Origin: a bacterium
GTDB taxonomy: Bacteria; Patescibacteriota; Patescibacteriia; Magasanikbacterales; GWA2-37-8
NCBI GenBank assembly: GCA_021812425.1
Contig: JAKANM010000004.1
Coordinates: 1 to 34,585 of the forward strand
Length of the DNA: 34,585 bases
Reading direction: 5' to 3'
Part shown: one piece after another, positions 23,512 to 31,854 of the stretch
Position numbering within the stretch: position 1 is the stretch's first letter
Layout: every line of letters starts with the position of its first letter
Notes under the pieces: model-generated
Databases searched by the model: none
Seen by the model: the letters and a program-made list of their open reading frames with translations, nothing else
Told to the model about the DNA's origin: nothing
Translations under genes and position numbers: made by a program

Positions 23512-25293
23512 ATGTCGACCGACACACAAGCAATCAAGGACAGGCTCGATATCGCGCAGATTATCGGCGAGTATGTGGCGCTGAAGAAAGCTGGCGCCAA
23601 CTGGAAAGCCTGTTGTCCGTTTCACCATGAGAAAACGCCGTCATTCATGGTTCAGCCGGAAAAACAATTCTGGCATTGTTTTGGTTGCGGAAAAGGTGGT
23701 GATGTTTTTACTTTTATTCAGGAGATCGAGGGGCTGGATTTTATCGAAGCTCTAAAATTATTGGCGCGCCGGGCCGGGGTCGAGGTTAGTCTTGATCATA
23801 GCGAAGTCGATCAGAGTCTGCGCAATCGTCTGCTCGAAATTAATACCGCGGCGGCGAATTTTTTTCATCGGTTTCTGATGGAGCTTCCGGTTGCCGCAAA
23901 AGCGAGAGAATATCTTGAAAACCGCGGCTTAAAAAATCAGACAATTGCTGATTGGCAAATTGGTTTTGTTACTGACCAGTGGGATTTGCTTACACAAAAT
24001 TTAGTGAAAAAAGGTTTCGCGATTGACGATTTGGTTTCGGCCGGGCTTACGATTAGGCGCGACGGCGCGGATTCGAAAAGCGGTCGAGGTTATTATGATC
24101 GTTTTCGCGGGCGCGTGATGTTCCCGATATCGGATACGCATGGGAATGTTATAGGTTTCACAGGCCGAGTTTTGGTAGAGACGGAAAATTCAGGAGGAAA
24201 ATATGTAAACACGCCGGAGACTATATTATATGAAAAATCACGCGTGCTTTATGGAATTCACAAAGCAAAGACAGAAATTAAATCTCAGGACTTGGCAATC
24301 CTAGTCGAGGGACAAATGGATGTTATTGCCTGTCATCAGGCCGGAACGAGTAATGTTGTCGCGGCATCTGGTACGGCTCTGACACTCGAACAAATAAAAC
24401 TTTTGAAACGCTATAGCGGTAATATTGCCATGGCGTTTGATGCTGATGCGGCGGGAGAGAAGGCAGGGAAACGCGGCATTGATGTGGCACTGGAGCAAGG
24501 GATGAATGTAAAAGTTATCGTGATTCCTCCTGGTGCCGGAAAGGATGCCGACGAGTGTCTGAAAAAAAATCCTACAGTGTGGTTTTCGGCGGTTAAAAAT
24601 GCAGTCGGTGTGATGGACTGGTATTTCAGAATTACACTAGGTGGACTAAATCGTAGCGACTACAAATCTAAACAAGTTGCCTCTGATATTTTGTTGCAAG
24701 AAATATCCCGTATACCAAACGGGGTTGAACGAGATGAGTGGTTAAAAAAGCTTAGCGACGAATTAGCAATTGATATTAATGTTTTGCGTGAAGAACTTAA
24801 GAAGACCAAGATTAAAAAAAGTATTCCTGAGCATAAAACTACCACTCAATCAGGAGTAGCGATGAAAAAAAGTCCATATGAGTTATTGATTGAGGATTTT
24901 TGGTCATTGTTATTGAAGTATCCGGGCAATTATAATGATTTGCATGATAAATTGCGTCCGGAATTTTTTGTAGGGACCGGATTATCAGGCCTTTACGAGG
25001 CGGTCGAAACATTGTATACTAATAAACGCAAGTTAGAGATTGACGAATTGCGGCTGGTCGCGTTAAATGGCGAGCTGTCCGTCGACCTTCTCCTTCTTCG
25101 TCCGGTAAAAGAATTTGAGCCCACTCTAAACGTAGAAATCAAGAAGGAGCTTGAGGAAATTTTACATCGGATTAAGGATAAATGGCGTGAAGGGCGCGGT
25201 CGCGAACTGCAAAAACAAATTGCCGAAGCGGAAAAAAATAATAATCATGATCTGGTCGTAAGTTTGCTTTCAGAATTGCAAAATCTCCAATAA
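23512..25293 (+). CDS. dnaG: DNA primase
   Basis: Makes RNA primers at the replication fork. The N-terminal zinc-binding domain shows CCPFHHEKTPSF and HCFGCGKGGDVFTFI (CHC2 type). The catalytic core has RFRGRVMFPISD, then the TOPRIM motifs LVEGQMDVIAC and AFDADAAGEKA. The C-terminal third is a helical, less conserved region expected to contact the helicase. The start at 23512 (MSTDTQAIKDRLDIAQIIGEY) matches the family; upstream in-frame starts run through the promoter. About 593 residues, normal. It precedes rpoD, the classic primase-sigma pair. Confidence 0.93.
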   Translation: MSTDTQAIKDRLDIAQIIGEYVALKKAGANWKACCPFHHEKTPSFMVQPEKQFWHCFGCGKGGDVFTFIQEIEGLDFIEALKLLARRAGVEVSLDHSEVDQSLRNRLLEINTAAANFFHRFLMELPVAAKAREYLENRGLKNQTIADWQIGFVTDQWDLLTQNLVKKGFAIDDLVSAGLTIRRDGADSKSGRGYYDRFRGRVMFPISDTHGNVIGFTGRVLVETENSGGKYVNTPETILYEKSRVLYGIHKAKTEIKSQDLAILVEGQMDVIACHQAGTSNVVAASGTALTLEQIKLLKRYSGNIAMAFDADAAGEKAGKRGIDVALEQGMNVKVIVIPPGAGKDADECLKKNPTVWFSAVKNAVGVMDWYFRITLGGLNRSDYKSKQVASDILLQEISRIPNGVERDEWLKKLSDELAIDINVLREELKKTKIKKSIPEHKTTTQSGVAMKKSPYELLIEDFWSLLLKYPGNYNDLHDKLRPEFFVGTGLSGLYEAVETLYTNKRKLEIDELRLVALNGELSVDLLLLRPVKEFEPTLNVEIKKELEEILHRIKDKWREGRGRELQKQIAEAEKNNNHDLVVSLLSELQNLQ

Positions 25294-25322
25294 ATTTTTT
25301 TAATAATTATTAATTGAGGGAC

Positions 25323-26615
25323 ATGACTTTGAGGTCAAAAAGCTCCAAAAAAAATCGGGGCAAGACAATCAAAAAATCGGCGGTCGGTGCCGCCAAAAAA
25401 CATACAGCCCAGAAGGCTGCTAAGAAAAAATCTTCATCATCCGTCTTCAGACGCGATGCACAAAATACCAAAAGACATCATTTTAAAAAAAGTAAAAAAT
25501 CTCTTTCTCCGGAGGAAGTGAAGGAGCCTACCATCGAACGAATTTGGGCGGTCGTCAAAAAAGGGCGGAATCGCGGTTTTATCACCGAGATTGAATTGAT
25601 GGAGGTAATGCCGCGTCCCGAATGTTACGTCGAATTGTACGAAGCTTTTTTGGATTTGGCCGAGAAAAACGGTATTTCGCTCGTGGATGGCGTCGGTGGT
25701 TTGCTCGGGAATAAGGAACGGCACATCGAAACATTAAAACAATTTCAGGGTGAACAGCCGGACATGGATGTTCCGTTTGATCTTGGACAGATTTCTTCGG
25801 ATTCGATCCAAATGTATCTGCGTGAGATCGGTAAAATTCCACTCCTTACGGGCGAAGAGGAAGTGTCGCTCGCCAAAAGAAAAGAACGAAATGAAAAGGC
25901 CGCGGAACGTAAATTAATTGAGGCGAACCTTCGTCTTGTGGTTTCGATCGCCAAAAAATTTGTCGGCAAGAGTTTGTCTCTTCTCGATCTCATTCAGGAA
26001 GGAAACATCGGTCTTTTTCGCGCCGTGAAAAAATTTGATTATCGAAAAGGGTATAAGTTTTCAACTTATGCGACCTGGTGGATTCGCCAAGCGATCACGA
26101 GAGCGCTCGCCGATCAGTCGCGTACCATCCGTATTCCCGTGCACATGGTTGAAACGATTAATCGATTTCAGCAAGTCCAGCGCCGGTTGTTGCAGGATCT
26201 CGGTCGAGATCCGACTCCGGAGGAACTTGCGGCTGAAATGGGCGAGTCGGTCGATAAGATTCACCATATTATAAAGATTTCTCAGGATACCATGTCGCTT
26301 GAGGTCCCGATCGGAGACGAAGATGAGGATACTCAGCTGAGCGATTTTATTGAAGACGTAAAAAATGTTTCTCCCGATCGTTCAGCCGGACTGCAAATTT
26401 TACGCGATTATGTTCGGGAAGGAATCAAAGATCTTCAGCCGCGGGAACAAAAAATTCTCGAGATGCGTTTCGGTCTTGGCGACGGCGTGACCCACACGCT
26501 CGAGGAAGTCGGTCAGGAATTTGGCGTCACGCGCGAACGTATCAGGCAGATTGAAGCCAAGGCGCTTGAAAAAATTCAGCAGACTGGCATCATCAGTAAA
26601 CTTAGAGATTATTAG
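25323..26615 (+). CDS. rpoD: Primary sigma factor (sigma-70/SigA)
   Basis: Directs RNA polymerase to the TTGNNN-17-TANNNT promoters noted throughout. A Lys-rich, low-complexity N terminus (about residues 1-60) precedes a region 1.1-like part. Region 1.2 is [20 protein letters not shown]. Region 2 includes [33 protein letters not shown] and [13 protein letters not shown]. Region 4 ends with [23 protein letters not shown]. The ATG at 25323 is chosen; a TTG at 25314 is also in frame, and a GAGGG box lies close upstream. MurG starts one base after its stop. Confidence 0.93.
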   Translation: MTLRSKSSKKNRGKTIKKSAVGAAKKHTAQKAAKKKSSSSVFRRDAQNTKRHHFKKSKKSLSPEEVKEPTIERIWAVVKKGRNRGFITEIELMEVMPRPECYVELYEAFLDLAEKNGISLVDGVGGLLGNKERHIETLKQFQGEQPDMDVPFDLGQISSDSIQMYLREIGKIPLLTGEEEVSLAKRKERNEKAAERKLIEANLRLVVSIAKKFVGKSLSLLDLIQEGNIGLFRAVKKFDYRKGYKFSTYATWWIRQAITRALADQSRTIRIPVHMVETINRFQQVQRRLLQDLGRDPTPEELAAEMGESVDKIHHIIKISQDTMSLEVPIGDEDEDTQLSDFIEDVKNVSPDRSAGLQILRDYVREGIKDLQPREQKILEMRFGLGDGVTHTLEEVGQEFGVTRERIRQIEAKALEKIQQTGIISKLRDY

Positions 26616-26616
26616 T

Positions 26617-27687
26617 GTGAAAATACTTCTATCAGGCGGGGGAACATTAGGGCCGGTTTCTCCGCTTTTGGCTATCGCGGAAATATACCGGCAGTATGAT
26701 CCAACGGTAAGTTTATTATGGGTCGGGACCAAAAATGGTCCTGAACGGCAATTGGTCGAGGAACAAAATATTAAATTTATCACGATCAGAAACGGAAAAT
26801 GGCGTCGTTATCTGTCGCTGTTAAATGTGGTTGACTTGTTCAGACTTGTTGCGGCATTTTTTCAATCATTGATCATCTTGATGAAGGAGAAACCGGACTT
26901 GTTAATTTCCGCCGGCGGTTATGTAAGTGTTCCGCTTCATGCCGTTGCCGTGCTTTTTGGTATTCCGTGTTGGGTGCATCAGCAGGATGTTGGGGTCGGC
27001 CTCGCCAACAAGCTAATGTTTTTGAAAGCCAAAAAAATTACCGCCGCGCTGGGTGAGACAGCCGGTAAATTGCCGAAGGGGCGTACCGAATGGATTGGAA
27101 ATCCGTCACGTAGCCTCGAAGTCGGGGATCGGAGTGAAGCCCGAAAAAAGTTTAATATTCCGGAAAGTGCGCCGGTTATTTTTGTTTTTGGCGGCGGCAC
27201 CGGCTCTAATCATCTGAATCAGCTTATACTCGCGGCCATGCCCCAACTAAATCCCGCCTGGCATGTTATTCATGTTGTGGGACGCGACCGTTCCGGTGAA
27301 TCATCAGAGATGACATCCGAAATTTTTCCCAATTATCACGCTTATAAATTTTTTACCGAGGAAATGAAGTACGCGTATGCGATTGCGGATGTGGTCGTCG
27401 CGCGCGCCGGTTTTGGTACTCTAACTGAATTAGCCGCCCTGTCAAAGCCGGCGGTAATCTTGCCAATGATAGGTACTCACCAAGAGGAAAATGCCCGTTA
27501 CTTTGCCGCTCACGGCGGTATTATTATGTTGGATCAGGCGGCTAGCGGTCTTAAACTTGCGCAGGTGATTAAGGACATCATCGAATCTCCTCAGAAGGGC
27601 CAGGAACTTGGTAGTACCTTACATTCGCTATTACCTTGCACGGAACCTAAGAAGATCATTGAAATTATTTTAGAGTTAACAAAATAA
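26617..27687 (+). CDS. murG: MurG-like UDP-GlcNAc transferase
   Basis: Adds GlcNAc to lipid I to form lipid II at the inner membrane. GTG start directly after rpoD. The N-terminal loop is SGGGTLGPVSPLLAI, a variant of the usual GGGTGGHxxP: Leu replaces Gly and Pro-Val replaces the Gly-His region. The other motifs are normal: ISAGGYVSVPL, HQQDVGVGLANK, FVFGGGTGSNHLNQ and RAGFGTLTELAALSKPAVILP followed by HQEENA. About 356 residues, as usual. The variation at the first loop leaves some room for a related GT28 activity. Confidence 0.85.
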   Translation: MKILLSGGGTLGPVSPLLAIAEIYRQYDPTVSLLWVGTKNGPERQLVEEQNIKFITIRNGKWRRYLSLLNVVDLFRLVAAFFQSLIILMKEKPDLLISAGGYVSVPLHAVAVLFGIPCWVHQQDVGVGLANKLMFLKAKKITAALGETAGKLPKGRTEWIGNPSRSLEVGDRSEARKKFNIPESAPVIFVFGGGTGSNHLNQLILAAMPQLNPAWHVIHVVGRDRSGESSEMTSEIFPNYHAYKFFTEEMKYAYAIADVVVARAGFGTLTELAALSKPAVILPMIGTHQEENARYFAAHGGIIMLDQAASGLKLAQVIKDIIESPQKGQELGSTLHSLLPCTEPKKIIEIILELTK

Positions 27688-27716
27688 AAACCGCTTCTAT
27701 TTTTGAAGTGGTTTTT
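27686..27716. terminator. Terminator after murG
   Basis: AAAAACCGCTTC pairs with GAAGTGGTTTTT (one G-T), loop TATTTTT. T and A tails on both sides allow use by murG on the plus strand and by the OMP-decarboxylase-like gene on the minus strand. Confidence 0.82.
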
Positions 27717-27731
27717 AATAACCGGAATTAT

Positions 27732-27820
27732 AAACCTTCGCACTGTTCTAATCGCCGACGGTGATGAAAACAGTAGTGGCGAAGGTTTGATTCTCCGCCA
27801 CTCTGTTTTGGTGTGGAGAA
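27732..27820. ncRNA. Structured intergenic segment, possible RNA element
   Basis: A long hairpin nests three helices: 27732-27741 with 27779-27788 (10 bp, perfect), 27742-27747 with 27769-27774 (6 bp) and 27751-27756 with 27760-27765 (6 bp, one wobble). An AGTG bulge lies on the 3' side. A second hairpin follows at 27791-27796 with 27815-27820. No T tract follows on either strand. It matches no RNA class I can name. It could be the 3' UTR of the minus-strand gene ending at 27822 or an independent RNA. Confidence 0.5.
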
Positions 27821-27821
27821 A

Positions 27822-28556
27822 TTACAGGACTTTTATGCCTAGTAGCTCCCGTCTGGCAACGCTCGCTTCGGCTTCGATCAAACTGAACGTTTCGCGTGGA
27901 TTCGTTTGATCAACTAACGAAGCAGTTATGAAAAGATGACTGGCACCGTTTAGGATCGCTGACTTCGGGGAGAGCTCAGGAGGGAGATTAAGGTTTTTTT
28001 GAGGCGGGACCAATCCTGATGCGACTAGCTTTAGTTTTGCAAATTCTTTACTCGCGAGCGGGCCAAGCCATTTGTTGGGACAAATCAGGCCGTGGACGCC
28101 AACACCTTTCGCGATTGACGCCAATGATCGTACGGCAAGGTCGGGCGCGTTGCCGTGGATGTCTCGCACGTCTTCCTCGGTGTGCGTAGGAAGCAGTATC
28201 GTCGCAACAATCTCTTTTGGTCCGTTCTCGACCACGGCGCGCATCATCGCGGCGCCGCCAGAGGCATAAACACTGATGATATCTGCTCCAGCGGTCTTGG
28301 CAACGTAGGCGTATAGCCCGGCGTTTCCTGGACCGGTAATCATTTTGTGATCAACCCAGACGCGCTTGAAGCCGGCTTTCTTTAGATTCTCAATTAAGTG
28401 AAAGTCCGGCAGATCGGAACAGTAGCCAATTTTTATTGCGTAAACCAGGCTACTGATTTGGGGAGCCAGGTTGTAGATCTGTTCCGGAGTAAAGGTCTCG
28501 GCGTCGAGAATGACTCTTTCGGCGGTGAAGCAAAATTCTCCGGCGGTGGTGTTCAT
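27822..28556 (-). CDS. Orotidine-5'-phosphate decarboxylase-like TIM-barrel protein
   Basis: Looks like a member of the OMPDC suprafamily, which also holds KGPDC and HPS enzymes. VILDAETFT carries the first Asp (about 18) and VYAIKIG the Lys (about 42). The core motif is VWVDHKMITGPGN: D69-x-K71 is present, but the second Asp of D-x-K-x-x-D is Thr74. The strands ADIISVYASGG and KLVASGLVPPQ fit the phosphate-binding end of the barrel. 244 residues, family-like length. A good ribosome binding site (GGGAGA) precedes the ATG. Because of the missing Asp, OMP decarboxylation is uncertain and no symbol is given. Confidence 0.72.
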   Translation of the reverse strand: MNTTAGEFCFTAERVILDAETFTPEQIYNLAPQISSLVYAIKIGYCSDLPDFHLIENLKKAGFKRVWVDHKMITGPGNAGLYAYVAKTAGADIISVYASGGAAMMRAVVENGPKEIVATILLPTHTEEDVRDIHGNAPDLAVRSLASIAKGVGVHGLICPNKWLGPLASKEFAKLKLVASGLVPPQKNLNLPPELSPKSAILNGASHLFITASLVDQTNPRETFSLIEAEASVARRELLGIKVL

Positions 28557-28617
28557 GGGTTTCTCCCTGGGTGGGGTTGTGTTAGTGGTGAAAGGAACTG
28601 CGAAGAGCGTGAATTAA

Positions 28618-28646
28618 ATCCTAGCAGGTTATGGTTCGATGGTCAA
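28618..28646 (-). promoter_or_regulatory. Promoter of the OMPDC-like gene
   Basis: On the minus strand TTGACC (28646-28641), 17 bases, TAGGAT (28623-28618). The predicted leader is about 55 bases and ends in a GGGAGA ribosome binding site. Confidence 0.7.
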
Positions 28647-28675
28647 CTCAGTAGTGCGGTTATTTATTCTAATTA

Positions 28676-28728
28676 TAATAAATAAAGAAAGCGCGCAGGT
28701 GACCAAATCGGTCTATCACTACGCGCTT
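28676..28728 (-). terminator. Terminator of the small gene at 28750
   Basis: On the minus strand a long hairpin closes with AAGCGCG/CGCGCTT (28689-28695 with 28722-28728) and an inner GACC/GGTC stem. TCTTTATTTATT follows. Confidence 0.8.
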
Positions 28729-28749
28729 GATATCAAGGCAGAGGTTGGT

Positions 28750-29040
28750 CTAGCCGCCGCTGACGTCTTCCTCCGACCAGAGCGAGTCATTGTCGATCTC
28801 GCCGGTCTTTTCGTCCTTCAGGGCGAGGAAGAAGACTTGGCCCTCAGCCGAATTTTGCTCGGCTTGAAGAAACTCGACGAATTTTTGACCGTCAGACATG
28901 GTGTACCGCTTGAGGCGGTATTCTTCACCGAACTCGCCGGTGAAGGAATCCTCGGTTTTTTCCTTCGCGATTGCTTTCTCGACGAGGAATGAGGCGTTTC
29001 CGTTGAGTCCCATCAGCTGATCGTTTCGACCGTTCTTCAT
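28750..29040 (-). CDS. Small acidic hypothetical protein
   Basis: A 96-residue soluble protein that I do not recognise. It is rich in Glu, Lys and Asp, with KEKTEDSFTGEFGEEYRLKR, then a beta-like stretch QVFFLALKDEKTG, and an acidic end (DNDSLWSEEDVSGG). No membrane segment or signal peptide. The ATG at 29040 follows AGAGGAG at about eight bases, which decides this start over an ATG at 29076. It is a monocistronic unit with its own promoter and terminator. Confidence 0.7.
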   Translation of the reverse strand: MKNGRNDQLMGLNGNASFLVEKAIAKEKTEDSFTGEFGEEYRLKRYTMSDGQKFVEFLQAEQNSAEGQVFFLALKDEKTGEIDNDSLWSEEDVSGG

Positions 29041-29100
29041 TTTGATCTCCTCTTGGTTTTTCACAGGCGTCAGCATGATGCTAACGACTGAACGCTTCAG

Positions 29101-29129
29101 TTTATAACATAAATTTTATCAATAGTCAA
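29101..29129 (-). promoter_or_regulatory. Promoter of the small gene at 29040
   Basis: On the minus strand TTGACT (29129-29124), 17 bases, TATAAA (29106-29101). Strong match to the consensus; the leader is about 55 bases. Confidence 0.8.
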
Positions 29130-29150
29130 GAAATGGCGTATGCATAAGTC

Positions 29151-29184
29151 AAAAAAAACAGCTTTTTTTGGAGGCTGTTTTTTT
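29151..29184 (-). terminator. Terminator of tRNA-Lys
   Basis: ACAGC and GCTGT with flanking A7/T7 runs form a stem with an 11-base loop directly after the tRNA-Lys 3' end on the minus strand, followed by a run of T. Confidence 0.82.
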
Positions 29185-29185
29185 G

Positions 29186-29258
29186 TGGGACGGCCGGGGC
29201 TCGAACCCGGGACCTTATCCTTAAAAGGGATCTGCTCTACCAGCTGAGCTACCGTCCC
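29186..29258 (-). tRNA. tRNA-Lys (anticodon TTT)
   Basis: A complete cloverleaf on the minus strand. Acceptor GGGACGG/CCGTCCC, D-arm GCTC-AGCTGGTA-GAGC, anticodon loop CTTTTAA (TTT), T-arm CCGGGTTCGAGCCCCGG, discriminator A, no encoded CCA. Confidence 0.95.
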
Positions 29259-29280
29259 GTGTGGACTTTAGACTTCGTTG

Positions 29281-29309
29281 ATGATATACTATTTTCAGAA
29301 TAAAATCAA
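29281..29309 (-). promoter_or_regulatory. Promoter of tRNA-Lys
   Basis: On the minus strand TTGATT (29309-29304), 17 bases, TATCAT (29286-29281). Predicted start near 29274, about 16 bases before the mature tRNA. Confidence 0.7.
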
Positions 29310-29328
29310 GTTTCGACGTGGATAAATT

Positions 29329-29334
29329 TATAAT
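29329..29334 (+). promoter_or_regulatory. -10 box of the translin-like operon, leaderless
   Basis: A perfect TATAAT ends seven bases before the ATG at 29341, so the mRNA should start at or next to the first codon. No good -35 box is visible at the right distance. Confidence 0.6.
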
Positions 29335-29340
29335 ATTTGT

Positions 29341-29919
29341 ATGTTAAACAAGAAATATTTCAGGGAAATTCGCGAAGAATTGCTGTCCTATGCGGAAAAA
29401 CGCCGCGATTTGATCAAGTCGGCCGGTGACGCTCAGCACCTGGCCAAAAAATGCATTTTCGCTCTACAGCGAGATGATGCTAAGGAAGCGAGGGAACTAT
29501 TGCGTAAATCATTAGACCTGCTACAGGGTTTGGTAAAGAAATACAAAAGTGAAGCGGGAATTTTCGATGAGGGTTCGTTCAAGGCGGCGCTTGAGGAATA
29601 TATCGAAGCAAGGCTGTTTAGAGATTTTGTTGAGGGAAAATCTTTGGATATGATTGACGAATTGCCGGTTGACCCGGACGCTTACGTGAGTGGTCTTTGT
29701 GATGTTCCGGGTGAGATAGTTCGTTATGCCTTGAAATCCGCCACTGAGCGAAAGTTTGATATCGTGAAGCACTGTTATGAGGTCGCAGAGGCGATTATCA
29801 ATGAACTTATCGACATGGATTTGACCGGCTATCACCGTCAGAAATTTGATCAGGCTAAGCAGGCGCTGAACAGACTCCAACAAATTGTCTACGAAGTCAG
29901 TCTAAATGAAAAAAATTAA
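29341..29919 (+). CDS. Translin-family protein
   Basis: All-helical 192-residue protein with the translin pattern: REELLSYAEKRRDLIKSAGDAQHLAKKCIFALQR at the N terminus, then FKAALEEYIEARLFRDFVEGKSL, YVSGLCDVPGEIVRYALK and a C-terminal DLTGYHRQKFDQAKQALNRLQQIVYEV. Translins form octameric barrels that bind RNA and single-stranded DNA; some relatives (TRAX) are ribonucleases. Its job in bacteria is not established. It overlaps the MurE-like gene by 14 bases, so both are co-translated. Confidence 0.8.
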   Translation: MLNKKYFREIREELLSYAEKRRDLIKSAGDAQHLAKKCIFALQRDDAKEARELLRKSLDLLQGLVKKYKSEAGIFDEGSFKAALEEYIEARLFRDFVEGKSLDMIDELPVDPDAYVSGLCDVPGEIVRYALKSATERKFDIVKHCYEVAEAIINELIDMDLTGYHRQKFDQAKQALNRLQQIVYEVSLNEKN

Positions 29920-31198
29920 AAGGATAATACATCTTTTGCTCGCATGGAGCGCGTATTGGTTCTATGGAAGACCGGCCAGGAAATTGGTCGTGATTGGTGT
30001 TACCGGGACAAAGGGTAAGTCCACCACCTGCCGCTTGATCGCGTCCGTGCTCGAGGCCGGCGGATATAAAGTCGGTCTGCTCAGTACGGTTGAATTTCAG
30101 ATCGGCGAAAAACGCTGGCTGAACAACAAAAAAATGACCATGCTCGGGCGCGGGCAGATCCAAAAAATGCTGAGACAAATGGTGAACAAAAAATGTACTC
30201 ATGCCATTATTGAGACTTCATCGGAGGGAATTTTGCAGTGTCGGCACCTCGGATTGAATTATGATGTCGCGGTATTCACCAATCTCGGGACCGAACACTC
30301 GGAACGGCATGGCGGTTATGAAAATTTACGCGCCGCCAAAGGAAAAATGTTTGCGACGCTTTCGACTAAATCAAGAAAAAAAATCAATGGTAAAATTATT
30401 CCGAAGGTTATCGTTGCAAACGGCGACGATCCGGAGGCCAATTTTTTCCTTTCATTTCCAGCCGATAAAAAATATTTATTTAGCCTCGAACAAAATCACG
30501 TGGCTGTCGAGGGGGTTGAAGCTGTCGTCGCAAGGATTGATGGTCAGCGGCACGGATTTCTGGTTGATGATCAATTGTACCAATTAAGTTTAATTGGAAA
30601 GTTTAATTGTGAAAATGCTCTAGCCGCGCTTGTGGTTGGGAGATCGTTTGGCATCTCACCGAAGCAAATTGCGGACGGCCTTGTGAAGGTTGATCTAGTG
30701 CCGGGGAGAATGGAATTCATCGAGGAGGGTCAGCCTTTCAAGGTAGTGGTTGATTTTGCCCACGAACCGTTGAGTTTCACGGCATTATTTACCACCCTAA
30801 GGAAATTAACTAGCGGAAAATTAATCGTCGTGGTCGGATCAGATGGCGGCGGACGAGACATATCAAAGAGAGAGCGCATGGGTGAAATCGCCGGTCGTTT
30901 GGCGGATATTGTGGTTATCACCGACGTTAATTGTTATGATGAGGATCCGGCTGTTATCGCTGAAATGCTTGCAAAAGGCGCGCGCCAGTCCGGGAAAATT
31001 GACGGCAAGGATATGTTTATTAATGTTAATCGGCGCGAAGCGATGAAACTGGCGTTTATGTCGGCAAAGCCGGGTGACGTGGTAACGGTCGTGGCTAAAG
31101 GCACTGAACCATACATCGGCATCGCGGGTGGTAAAAAGATTCCCTGGGATGACCGAAAAATCAGCCGTGAACTAATTAAGGAAATTTATGTATCGTGA
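29906..31198 (+). CDS. MurE-like Mur ligase lacking the N-terminal domain
   Basis: Resembles UDP-MurNAc-tripeptide ligase (MurE). The P-loop GVTGTKGKSTT begins at residue 31, so the usual N-terminal UDP-binding domain of about 90 residues is missing. In its place is a short hydrophobic segment (about 7-20). Central motifs include ETSSEGILQ, NLGTEH and FNCENALAA. In the C-terminal domain VDFAHEPLSF and GSDGGGRDISKRERMGEIA are family-like. The substrate-selecting DNPR motif reads DVNCYDEDP. The 430 residues are shorter than canonical MurE (about 490). Peptide substrate is therefore uncertain. Confidence 0.8.
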   Translation: MKKIKRIIHLLLAWSAYWFYGRPARKLVVIGVTGTKGKSTTCRLIASVLEAGGYKVGLLSTVEFQIGEKRWLNNKKMTMLGRGQIQKMLRQMVNKKCTHAIIETSSEGILQCRHLGLNYDVAVFTNLGTEHSERHGGYENLRAAKGKMFATLSTKSRKKINGKIIPKVIVANGDDPEANFFLSFPADKKYLFSLEQNHVAVEGVEAVVARIDGQRHGFLVDDQLYQLSLIGKFNCENALAALVVGRSFGISPKQIADGLVKVDLVPGRMEFIEEGQPFKVVVDFAHEPLSFTALFTTLRKLTSGKLIVVVGSDGGGRDISKRERMGEIAGRLADIVVITDVNCYDEDPAVIAEMLAKGARQSGKIDGKDMFINVNRREAMKLAFMSAKPGDVVTVVAKGTEPYIGIAGGKKIPWDDRKISRELIKEIYVS

Positions 31199-31826
31199 GC
31201 GAAATTTAGCTTTGCGAGCGGATGAAACAGTGGTAAGTATCATCCGTCCCTCGAGAGCTAGGCATTTTCTAAAAGTCGCACTGGGTTTTTGTATGATAAC
31301 CGTCAACGCTTTTTTTACTTTTTGGCTTTGGCAGCAGGGGATTGAAGGAAAAATATTTTATGTGATAGTTTGGGTGTTGGGGGTCTACCTTCTGCTGTAT
31401 GGCTCGCTATTTAATCGTTCAAATTTTTTGGTCGTGACGACGGAACGAATTTTTGATATTCATCGTGAGTCATTTTTCGACGAGACGGTTTCCGCCCTGT
31501 CGATTATCGATGTGTTGGACGTGGTGGTGGAGCAAAAGGGTATTTTTGCCTCATTGTTCAACTACGGCGTGCTGACGCTTCATCCGCGTGAAGGAAAGTT
31601 TCGTTTTGAAATTGATAAAATTCCAGCGCCCGCCAGAGTACGTAATTTATTATTGGAGAGGCGGGAGGAAGCGCGCGCGGCCAGCCGTTTTAAGGAAAAG
31701 GATGAGGTTTATAAACGCCTGGTAAGTTTTTTGCCTGAATATTCTGAAGCGGAATTGACATTGCTTTACGAGCGAGTGCACAGCCAACTTCTCAGACTTG
31801 CGAAGCCAGTTGGGGAAAAACCTTAA
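31188..31826 (+). CDS. Membrane protein with PH-like (bPH) domain
   Basis: A 212-residue protein with two close transmembrane helices at about residues 28-48 and 56-74 (ALGFCMITVNAFFTFWLW and FYVIVWVLGVYLLLYG). A beta-rich segment FLVVTTERIFDIHRESFFDETVSALSIIDVLDV, similar to bacterial PH domains, follows, and then a charged helical C terminus. It overlaps the MurE-like gene by 11 bases and so belongs to the same operon. Function is unknown. Confidence 0.68.
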   Translation: MYRERNLALRADETVVSIIRPSRARHFLKVALGFCMITVNAFFTFWLWQQGIEGKIFYVIVWVLGVYLLLYGSLFNRSNFLVVTTERIFDIHRESFFDETVSALSIIDVLDVVVEQKGIFASLFNYGVLTLHPREGKFRFEIDKIPAPARVRNLLLERREEARAASRFKEKDEVYKRLVSFLPEYSEAELTLLYERVHSQLLRLAKPVGEKP

Positions 31827-31854
31827 AAAGTGATATACTAAGCCTAGCTTTTGT

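Noticed and set aside
26521-26616. Longer N terminus for murG
   Set aside because: The extra residues overlap the end of rpoD. The GTG at 26617, one base after the rpoD stop, gives the standard N terminus.
27751-27790. Hammerhead ribozyme core
   Set aside because: GTGATGA resembles CTGATGA, but the first C, the second conserved strand and a cleavage triplet in the right geometry are not present.
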